Assembly: GCF_947172395.1 (NCBI RefSeq) | Contig: NC_069100.1 | Location: 12,304,109-12,368,108, forward strand | Reading direction: 5' to 3' | Source: Bicyclus anynana | Lineage: Eukaryota; Arthropoda; Insecta; Lepidoptera; Nymphalidae | Length of the DNA: 64,000 bases | Shown here: piece after piece, positions 11,601 to 23,600 of the stretch | How the letters are laid out: each line of letters opens with the position of its first letter | Numbering within the stretch: the first letter of the stretch is position 1 | Notes under the pieces: generated by a model | The model's input: only the letters and a program-made list of their open reading frames with translations | Databases searched by the model: none | Told to the model about the DNA's origin: nothing | Translations under genes and position numbers: made by a program

Positions 11601-14600
11601 GGCCCAATGCGGATTGGCAGACTTCACACACGCAGAGAATTAAGATAATTCTCTGGTATGCAGGTTTCCTCACGATGTTTTCCTTCACCGATTGAGACAC
11701 ATGATATTCAATTTCTTAAAATGCACACAACTGAAAAGTTGGAGGTGCATGCCCCGGACCGGATTCGAACCCACACCCTCCGGAATCGGAGGCAGAGGTC
11801 ATATCCACTGGGCTATCACGGCTCTTTCACAGTTATGTTAAGAGTTTAGAAGAATATAACTACATCTATAAATGTAGGTAGGTACTTATTACATATCAAA
11901 ATAAGAGGGAAACTAATAATGATAACACATTATCAGTACAATAATGACATTGAATTTTTCTATTGATGACAATATAGATTAGGATAGCTGAGATAATAAT
12001 AGCGTAATCTCACATAACAATATAGTGTGTAATCTATGTAATGATCATCTAATAACTATTAAATTAAATAATCTGTGATTTTAGCCTTGTGCCTAAAAAA
12101 TTGGCCTTTGCTTAGACTAATAACCTATAGATCAAACCCAAGACCTCTGTTAAGAATTACAGCATTACCAAATACGTCAGAGAGGACGTCAGTCGACTTA
12201 GATTCCGCGCCACGATACCAGTTCCGTAGACGCGGCGCTAATGTCTGCGCTGTCAATTTTAGTTCAGGCCGCTGGACTTTTTTGTGGCGCGGAGTCTATA
12301 ATAAAAGGCTGTCAGCTGACTATGACTTACGTGGCAACACAATGGGCAGCGGTGACGACCCATCTATCAGATATCAGCGCTCCACCGCAAGCCAACTTCT
12401 TGCTGAGGAAACCTGACTTGATCAGTGCAGCTTGCCATGGATGGGACCCGAACCCGGTGGAGTGACCACCCACGATACGGTTGGACCTTGTATAGTGTTC
12501 ACCACAACCTGAAAATTTTCAATTTTCACAAATTATTTTCAATCCAACTAGCTCGGTAAATAATTCTTTATATACTCAGAGGCACAATTATCCGCCCACT
12601 TTAATACGTGAGTATATTAAAGTGGGCGAATAATTTCGCCTCTGAGTATAGTTCGAAATCGAAGAGCGACATTGTACATTACTATACCAGTCTTGCTTGT
12701 TAAGTCTCTCTTTGTAATTTTTGTAAATAACAAGTGCGGTATAAAAAAGCAGAGAAGAAATTTCTGAAAGCTATTTGAAAAAAAATAAAAATCCTGATTT
12801 GGAGTTCAAAATCAAAGCACATCTCTGTATTACTATGCAATAGGGAATTGCAAAGTCTGTCTTTGTTGCTAAACATCGATGCGTAAAATTTTACTTTACT
12901 AAACTAGAGTGGAGAGGGATTTTAAACGTAAGTAACTATTGTTTTCTTGCATGTTAGTACTTATTTTTAGAATGCAGAAAAGCTATATTTGAACGAGAAA
13001 GGTTCAATCTTGAAATTCTCCGCTTGCTTGTTATCCAATAGAGGTTACAACAGCGTACAATAAATTTACAGACTTGCAATATTACAATTAAAAAAAACAG
13101 ACAGACATTAAAATGTGCGCGAGTTATAAGGGTTCCCTTTTTGTACTACGTACTTTCGGAACCCTAAAAATAGCGCCTGCTTTGATCTAATAGCAGTTAG
13201 TCATGTGGACTTAACTGCTACTTTTCAGTAGCAATAGCCACACCTGGGTGACGTTAATCAAATAGTTAACATGGTTAATCGTTAATTCGCTACAAAAAAA
13301 GTTAGCTTCGTAAACGTTAACGCGTTACAGTTCGGAAGAATTAACGCAAGTTAACGTTAATCGTTAATCAGTTAATATGACTTTCTAAAATTTCAGTTTC
13401 GTTGCGTGAGGGAACTTATAAAACCTGTTGGATTACGTTCTGGAAGTTGACAAGATAAGAACTAAGCAAAATACTTGTATATTCCTCTTCATGAACATGT
13501 TGGAGTTCTCGTCTGAAAACGAGGATCGTTTTGGTGTTAAAATGTCTTTACCCGCAGAAAACAAACGTTCAACTGAATATCTGTGTCATTTTTATGTTGG
13601 TGGTGGCAAGTAGTATTTTGACCTTAATTTCTCATCCATATAGAAAAATACCTATATAAAATAAAATTTCTTCACCATTACACAAATAAAATAACTCATA
13701 CTACTCCAGGATAGTTAAAACTAACTACAAAGCATCATTCACGCTTGTAAGAGAAGCCGCAGAAGCGTGTGCTGACCGCTGTGCAAACAAACAGAAAGGT
13801 GCACGATGATTACGAAATAAACGCTGTGCGGTATTAAAAAGCAGAAAAGAAACGACCAATTTTGGAGAACACTCAAGAAATCATAATCCTGACTAGGAGA
13901 TACAAATACATTTATAGTTAAAACCTCTCCAAGTTATGCTAAATTTTAGTTTAGTTTAAATAATTGCTAAAGCAATCTTAGCTCCAGAAAGAGCGAGTTC
14001 AAAATATGGCTCTATCAGTTACAGCATCATAAAGGACTTAGTAATTGTAGAGAGTTCAACTGCTTTAAAACATTGGTACCCATGTAGCAATAATACTACA
14101 ACTACTAGCAGTTAACTTTTTTTTAGCTAAATTCCCATATTTTCTTCATCTTGCCTTCTATAATTAAAAAAATAACAACAACATATGAAACGCCATTTTG
14201 AATTTTCATTAATTTGGCGACGCATAAAACCTTCATAGATCTATTGATTTCTAGCTTCATTTTTTTTTATTCTTGAGTGTTCTCACCACCTTCAGATAAG
14301 AAAACATTAACCCGATTCATAAAACACATCTCACCCGGGTAGCTAGGCTTCTGTGGTTTGTGCACGCTCGTATGCACGGGTACATAATCATCAGTGCCAC
14401 CTTCCGGTTTGCTAACCCCTACGTTGTCAGTGTAGAACCCATCCAGGGGCGAATGTGTTGTACTTTCGTGGTATGACGGTTTGACGTGGTAGTAGTGATT
14501 GTAATCTGTCCAGTCCGGCCGGTTTGAACCGGTCTGATCTGGATTATGCTGGTCCGTTGGTTTCGGCCGGTGCGATCCGCTTTGATCCGGATTGTGTTGG

Positions 14601-17600
14601 TACGTGGGACGGTTGTAGTGCGGTTTGGGGCGGTTTGGCTCCGTGTAGATGATGATCGGGTCGTCGTATGTGTTTGTTTGGTAGTCGAACGTTTCGTGCG
14701 GCAGTGAGCCGATGAGTTCGATTAGGTCACCTGTTGTGTGAGATTTTGAGTTTTATATGTGGCTGTTTATTAAGTGATTGTATTAGTATTTTTTCTGAAC
14801 ACGCATTCTCACTCTCACACATCCATACATACGCGCAGAACTTATAATAAGATCGTTTCTGGAAATCGGTTCAATATTCCATGTTAGCTGTAGGTAACAC
14901 TGAGTTAAAATTAAGAATTGAGATAAGTTTTGAGGACCTCTGAGCAGTGGATATGAATCCTGAGTCCTGAGTGTGATTCCAGCTCAGATAGTGTAGTAAT
15001 TTATATTTTCTAAATTTTCTCTAGTCTATTCTGGGGCTGTGGACATGTGGCACGTCTATTCTTTTTCTACGATCGCAAACGATTCGAAAATTTAGGTCAC
15101 GCAATCAAGTTATCGATCGAATCTGTCTTTCCCATACATTTTTTAGTTTTCGTTGTTTAGCGTTTGTAGAACGAGAATCGGCGTGTCACATTGCTACAGG
15201 CCCTGATTGTAATGCCTGAATAAACCATATAGGATAGCTTTAGTTACTCTATCGGTAAATATGTAACCAAGGCTTCATCGTGGTAACCATTCATTCAGTA
15301 TACCACTAAACCAAATGTAATACAATTTTCAAAATTGTAAACCTGAACTGTTGAATTAGTTGTTTTTAATTTTTTGGGAAGCAATCTCTGGATACCCCTG
15401 TTTTAACGTAACAGAGTAAAATATATTCAATAATCAACACTCAATTGAATAATCTGTGTATATATGAAAGAGAGTCGTGTTAGTTACACTATTTATAGCT
15501 CAAGAACGGCTGAAAATTACTGGAGAGGTAGGTAGGAATGAGCTTAGAACCAAGAGAAGGAAATAAGATACTAAGGTATCTTACTTCCTTCCTAACTAGG
15601 GTAGGGTAGAGGAGGTAAGTGTAGAATTTCACGCGGACGAAGTCGCGGGCGTCTGATAGTAATCAAATACAATCTCCATAACTAGGTACTTCATTAATCA
15701 TTCCTAAATTACGTTCTTGTATAACACAAAAAAACGGAATAGACAAAAGAAATTAACGTGTAATAACATAAGAGGTTACACAACGAATTATGAAGACCGG
15801 AAACATCGATTATGTTAGATACAATCAGTCACGCCGGTCATCCGTGTCAGATGATTCAATACTTCAATCGATTAGTTACGCATTTAATAACAGGTAGGAG
15901 TTATGACATTGCAATTTTTATCTTAGATGACCGTCATCGTTTTTATGATGCTAGTCGCTCACCATCCAATAAATCCACGTGCCTGCACTAACGGCAGGAC
16001 ATCCGATAAAACTGATCGTGTGTTGGTCACGATGTGCATCGATCATGCAGAGATACCAACAAACGATCAGATAAGCATGTGAGCTTATTGGATGGTGAGT
16101 GGCTAGCATAATCGAAAGTTTTGCAGCCTATTTTGAAATTAATAATCTATACTAATATTACAGAGAGCTTAAGTTTGTGGTGTTGTAGGGGGTACACTAT
16201 GGGTCTTAAGAACCGATTTTTAAAATTCTTTTACCATTAGAAAGCTGCGTTATTTGTGAGTATCAAAGGCTATTGTTTATCCCTGTATTCTCACAGGAAT
16301 GAGAACTACATGGGTAATAACGCGAGGCGTCGGTTAGTTTAGGATTACTTGAAAAAAATTTATCTTAATGTCTCAAACAAGATCAGAAAATTGACTCCGA
16401 GAAAGCGATTACAAAATAACCTAATGGCTAAGTTAAATCTCGATTTAAGAGAAACCTTGTGAAAGCACGGATCAGTGACTAGTCGAGCGTTAAGACAATA
16501 GTCGAGTCGAAAAAAAACGTAATTACATATCCGGGGAAGGTCAACCGAGTTTGGAAAGTTGTAATGTATGTAATTATTGAAAAAAGCGTATTATGTACTG
16601 TATTTAATTCAATTGTTACTTTCTACGACTTGACGAATTTTTTTTTTGCTGAATCGACTTAATGACACTTTACTAATGTTTTTTGTACTGATTGTAGGGT
16701 GATGATATCACATAATGATAGCTAAGTATAGAGAAGAGTTTTATCGTATAGTTCAATACATTCTTACCCCATCTTTAAATTTCTGTCAATTTTGAAGTTT
16801 ATCATACTTTTGGAAGTAAAGAGTCATATTTTAAACATGTTAATTAAATTCATGTCAAAATATGTTATCATCATATCAGCCGATGGACGTCCATTGCAGG
16901 ACATAAGCCTTTTGTAGGGGCTTCCAAACACGACATCAAGCGAGTCGCAGGGATTCGCTGGAAAATATGTTTTAACAACTGTTATTAGGATGAAATGATA
17001 TTGTAAAAGAAATTTTGCATACTATAATATATTAGTTCATTCTAAGTACTTAATTCAATAATTTTAAGATTAAATCATGTGCCACAGTTTAGCAAATAAA
17101 TCATGATTTGATTTGATTTAATTTTAAATTATATATTAGATATATCCTAATCACACCAATGTTATTAAACCGAAAATTTGTGTGGTCTTAAAGATGTTTT
17201 ACCTATATGTTGTTGATTGTCACTCTTTCACAAAAACTATATTTAATGGATTTGGCTGAAAGGAATGAAGATAGACTATATCCTCTCATAACATATTAAG
17301 CTACTTTTTATCTCAGAAAAAGCTATCTATGGCTTTGGTGGAAATTAATGATTTATGAAAATCTAAATTTCAGTCGAAGTACGAGTATTTTGAATATCCT
17401 TAAATAAATAAATGATATCTTGAAAATTCATTTCTTTTTTAATAAAAGTAGATACATATTTAAAATCAAAGAAGAGTTGTAAATTATATCACTACTATGA
17501 TATCATATTGACCATTTGTAGCGAATTGATAATTCGATAAGTGATAACATAAACCAGTCTCCAGCAGATGATATAAAAATTATCTAAAAACGAATGCAAA

Positions 17601-20600
17601 TTTGATACTCAATAAACATATGTTCTCCTTTTTCCGAAACCCGGTTCTTTTTGATTGTGTAACTTCAAAAAACCGGGTCGTCTATTCAAATCCGCGTTGC
17701 ATAATAACACAATTGCTTTTTGCGCGAGAAAGTGCAAAGTCATTATAACACATTACGAAATACGGGTGAAGAGGAAAATTGGCCCGTAAAAAAGTTCATT
17801 TTATTGCTATTCAGTTCCGGAAACGGAATTAATTAATTTGTTCGGATAATTGTAGCGTATAAAATTGATTGGTGGTTGCAATTCGAATAATTGTAGCGTA
17901 AACTTGATTGTTATGGTTGGTGGGTGGTACAAATCAGAAACTGTTGGAGTGATTTCATAAAAGTATTTTATACACCATTGATGAGTTCCCTACTAATATT
18001 TACGGTCGAATTCAGAAACCTCCTCCTTTTTTTGAAGTTGGTTAATGATAAAAGTGGTTGGAGGCCATCGGATCAGCTTCCACTTTCTCACAGGAAGTAA
18101 AACAATAATTGTAGTGTTGTTATCAATTGTAATTTATAATACTGTATGATTTTTTGAAAAGAGCAACTGTTGAGTTTTTTGCCTGTTCTTCTTAGCAGAA
18201 ACTATCTTCCGAGCCGGTGGTAGAATCTTTACAAATAGTCAACTGACGTTTCAAAAATGCTTGTAAACTGAGCCTTCTTGAAATAAATTAATTTTGATTT
18301 TTTTGAATTTTGTTTGACGGACGTTATTTGAATGAAAATCTGCTGCAATTAAATTGAACTTGCAATCAAATTACCTGAACATAGAATCAATGCTTATCCT
18401 GTGGGAACTCTCTTTAGGGAGAGAATTTTGGAAAACACTTTCTAAACGGTTTTTTCTTACCTACTACATAATATCTATCTGCACAATTTGTTACGTAGTT
18501 TTTTTCTTTTGTTTTTCGTTGCAAGGTAGCCCATGACTATAAATATCACCTGATGGTAAGGATGATGAATCTAAGATGAAAGCGGGCTAACTTGTTAGGA
18601 GTAGGATGAAAATCCACACCCCTCTCGGTTTCTACACGACATAGTACCGGAATGATAAATCGCTTGGGGTCACGCCTTTGCCGGTATGGTGGTAACTAGC
18701 CACGGCAAGTAGTTAAACTGTTGTGTTGTTTTGATCAGTCAGTAAAAATTGCCTTTCCTAACAGATTTTCTGTTGTTTCACTCTGTATATTTTGTTCTAC
18801 ATCCATGAATAGGAAAAAGTCTTTTTATTATTTATATTTTTGTTCTCTGTCTTTTAATTAAGAAAACCTCAACCGGCCCAGCCGGGGATCGAACCCAGGA
18901 CCTCCGTTTTGTAAATCCACCGCGCATATCACTGCGCCACGGAGGTAGTCAAACGTCGTGTTTACTCTACGAATGACGATATGTTTTGTTTATGACAAAT
19001 TGAACACTCAGATTACATACATAACGAATGATAGTTTTGTTTCTGGTAACTTGTTTAAAAACGCTGTAGCTTATGACTGAGACCACACTTACCATACCTA
19101 GAATATGAGAGAGAGTCCATTGTATTCATACATAACTGAGTTTCATAATCCTATGTCTTATGAATAAACATTGCGAACCTTTTGTTTCGTCGCGCAATAC
19201 AATAATTTGGGTCGATTTGGAAATATTTCGCCTTTTTTTGGTCACAGTGTGGTTTCTTGGAGGTTCTTTTGAAATGTTTTTTCAGCTGACGATAATATAT
19301 CTAATGTGCTGTGTTTAATTAAGTATGCATTGTTTTGTAAGTAGGTTTATTGTTTTTTGTTAGACTATATTAATAATAATTGCCAAAGCAGATGACCAAC
19401 TTAATCTTTGCAAGTAAATGCAAAAAACAGCCTGATCTGATAGCAATTTTGGGATTACTAAATTAGATATAGACATAGACAAATCCGGGTACCACACATT
19501 CTTTAATCTACATAAGACGAGAACCAGCAATTGCCAGATAAACTTCTTTTTATGAAAACCGAAGTGTTACAGCTTATGCTATTACCAGTAGCCTGTATTA
19601 TTAGTAGTATTTAAAGCCTCAATAGCTCAACGGTAAGAGCGGTTGGACTATCACCGAAGGGTGGTCTTTCGATCCCCGCCCGTTGGTCTATTGTCGTACC
19701 CACTCCTAGCACAGTCTTTCCCGACTGGTTGAAGGGGAATGGGAATATTGTTCATATTATAAAAAAAGATATGGCAATTATTCTTAAAAAAAAAAACTGT
19801 AAAGTACGGTAGACAACACTATTGGATTTTGGATCGTGGCTTTTTGGACTTTTCGAGGTAAGTGGTTTCATGGTCCAGATCCCCATTTTTTAAATATTCA
19901 TCGGCATGATATGAGAGTCGCACTAGTAAGCGCAGTGTTGGCTGACCCCCCCACCAGGTGGACTGACGACATCAAGCGAGTCGCTGGGATTCGCTGGATG
20001 CAGGCGGCTCAGTATCGTGCTGTTTGGAAGTCCCTACAAAAGGCCTATGTCCTGCAGCTGATATGATGATGATGATGATGATATGAGACATCGTGGACCC
20101 TTGCTACATTTCCAAAGTCACCACAGTCCAAACAACATAATTGGCTTACTAACAGCATAGGACGCCATTTTGATGTACTTACAGTCTTCCTGAAATAAGG
20201 TGTGTCTGGCTATACAAGCGTTCGATTTATTTTATATTATTACAACCGGGTATATTATGAGAGCCATGATAGCCCAGTGGATATGACCTCTGCCTCCGAT
20301 TCCGGAGGGTGTGGGTTCGAATCGGGTCCGTGGCATGCACCTCCGACTGTTTAGTTATGTGCATTGTAAGAAATTAAATATCACGTGTTTCAAACGGTGA
20401 AGGAAAACATCGTGAGGAAACCTGCTTATAAGAGAATTTTTTTAAGACTAGTGCTCAACAATGATCCGAGTGTAGGTTTTTAATGATGATATTATGAAAA
20501 TTTAAATATATAAATGTAGTATCAATAAGTAGTTAGGACATATTTGGTTAAATACATACATGTATGTGCAATGTGTTTTATTTGCAAGTAACGCCATATT

Positions 20601-23600
20601 GCGTGAATCAACAACGCTTAGACGTATATTGTGTTCGAAATTAGTCAGACTAAGACCGACATTTTTATATTTCAGTTTTAACTATAAAACTTACATTAGC
20701 TGAGTTATAAAATTATATGTATAGTATACATATATTACAAATTTATTACTTTTGGAGCAATAAGCCTCATTAGTTCTACTTAGATGTTAGTCTGGATGTT
20801 TGTTTGGATTTTTGTCACTCTTTAACGACGCAACTACAGAACCGATTAGGCTGAAATATAAAACTAAGATAGATAATACCCGGGGTTAACACATAGGCTA
20901 CCTTTTATCCCGAAAAAATTCATGGTTTTTGAAAGATTTGCGAAAAACCGAATGCGACTAATAGTTTAGTTAATAAAAAAATCCACCTACTTGCATTATG
21001 GACAACAGGCGCAATCTCCGTGGGTCGCTCGGTGGTCTCCTTGACTATGCAGCACGACCAGATCATGCCCCCCGAGCAGAGGTCCATGGGCTTGCCCCCG
21101 TTGATGACACACGAGATGCTCAGACCACAGGAGAACCTGGCCCCTCGGTAGCGACAGGACTGGGGTATCACTGGAAATTAAAATTAAACTTTTAACACGA
21201 TTTTTTTTTACAATCTTACCTAGTAGGTAAGTGATGATGTAATCAGTGGCGTGCACAAGGTTTTTAGCTAAGGTATGCACTATAGCAAAAAATTGTACAA
21301 AATTGAAAATATCTCCTCCAATCAAGTAAAGTACTCTAAAGAATTCTCAGGGTATGCCTTGCGTTTATGCACATATGAAGTGCATGCCACCGGAATCTAA
21401 GATGGAAGCGGGCTAACTTGTTAGGAGGAGGATGAAAATCCACACCCCTTTCAGTTTCTACACATTGCAACGGAACGCTAAATCGCTGGACGGTATGTCT
21501 TTACCGGCAGGGTGTTAACTAGCCATGGCCGAAGCCTCCCACCAGTTAGACATCAACTTATTAAGAAAACCTCAATCGGCCCAGCCGGGGATCGAACCCA
21601 GGACTTAAGTTTACTACATCCACCGCGCATACCAAGGCGCAACGGAGACCGTTGGACAGTACTGTGTATTGTGTCAATGTCAATATTTTTGGTAACTAAA
21701 AATCACTTCCTATAAACAGACTCCAAATGCATGCTACAATTTTGAATTTTACCCTATAATGACGTCGAGGTGCGTATTTGCGTAGGCTTCATTAAATAGC
21801 CTATGGCAAATAACGATCGGGAAGAGTTGTTTCCATAAGAAGTTAATAATTCTCAAAGGACTGTTCTCTCTAGACTCGCTGAGCATAGAATCAAACCGAA
21901 AAACTAAAAAACATAACTGAGTAAGGTCGTCCAAACAAAAATCGTCTAAAAATTTCACCCTTTCATAAATCAAATTAATTAGGCTCCAAAAGGTTACCAC
22001 TCAGAGCCGTAAAACCAGTCAAAAAAATCATAAATTAAAACATCGATTGTGAGGGTAGTGCGTGAACAAAATGAATAATGAATAAGTAAAGTTCTTCACA
22101 AGATTAATGTGATAGGAAAACGCACTGTAAGATAATGTTTGCGCATAATTTAAATCTGATTAGATTGCATTGCCGTAAATATAAAACGTGAATAAACTCG
22201 GTGTAAATATCAGTATCGCGTGTTTGATGTATTACAGCTATAGATCAATAAAGATTAGTGCGAAAATAGGATACTTTTACAATCAAAGTTGACGTTACGA
22301 TATCATATTCGGGTTTACTATATTTTTAGTCAGATTATACACAAAACTTCATCAATTTGGCCAATATTTCAGCTCTGAAAGAGGTTGAAATAAAATACCT
22401 GGGATAGAACAGTTCCTCTGTGCTTTACGCGGGCTAATAGGTTGGCGTAGAGGGTCGTACAAAATCCCCACTCTATCCGTGGTACGGAATACATTATGTT
22501 CGTGGCACGGGCTTGTTTAAATGTAAATATACATTTATACGCGGAAGGCACACGAAATCTTGTACACCGTTTGACGTATAAAGTTGAAATTTAGTAGGAA
22601 TAGCAGACGTCCGTTATGAATAGATTTTGCGTGAGGGCTATATTAAGGAGGTCTAAGGGCAGACGAAGTCATAGCGGTCCGCTAAATTTAAAATATAAGT
22701 AAAATCGAAATAGATAATAAGTACTTAAGTCATCAAATTAAATTGTGTTATTTGCTCTTCTATGACTTTTTCAGTACCTAGTGTATGGTACCTAGAACAG
22801 TTTGCATGATTTTCCGGCTTCGATATCAGCACAGAAATCTATTAAAGTGAAGTAACTAAATAATATTTTTTTCATTTTAGTTTTTTTTAATAAGCCTTTA
22901 TTTAACTTACTGTGGTAATCTGTAGCAAATAATTTATTTATTATTATATGTATGTAAAATCTTGGAAGCTAGCTAAATTGCGAAGGATAGATATCGTAAT
23001 CGTATCGTCCAGACATACAATCGTATCGCGCAGTATAAAGCGCACCACACGTACTTCATTCACAGTAAAAGCGCAGTGAAACCGACTCACGAGTGAATCT
23101 CGGCCATTCACCGTCATATTGATCGGGATCGAGATCGAATCGCGTGTTACGTCGTTTGTGTAATATGACAATTTGTAATCAATGTGACGTCATGTAGCGT
23201 AACTTTTTATTGGATTATCTGCGGAGGTCGGTGACCATACCATTTATAGATGTATTCACATCAAAAGCACATTAGGGAACTTTAAGTGATTTTTCTGAAA
23301 AAAATAGGTTGTTCCTTGTTGAAGAAAGGGGTCAATCAAAAGAAGAATTTATGAATTACATGGAATTTATGAATTACAATACAGTATTTCGCAAATATCT
23401 TGCCGTCAAAAATTCGACATTGATATTGTCGAATTTTTTAGATTTTCATTACAATGCCGTATTAATTAATGATGTAAGAATACACTATACAAACATTCAG
23501 ATCACTAGGAATTATTCCGCAGATAAAACCTAAATTCTGTAAAGTTACAGCGGTGTGACATCGTTTGTTTCCATGGCGACGTCGTTGTTAATAATATTTT

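Noticed and set aside
12075..12465. Plus-strand frames of 113 and 74 codons
   Set aside because: They overlap the catalytic-His exon on the other strand, which has far stronger evidence.
11270..14334. Protease lacking its catalytic His (gene decay)
   Set aside because: First suspected because no ATG frame encodes it; reading the minus strand showed the exon at 12331-12508 with matching phases.
21749..22000. 83-codon minus frame
   Set aside because: Intronic, AT-rich, no family features.
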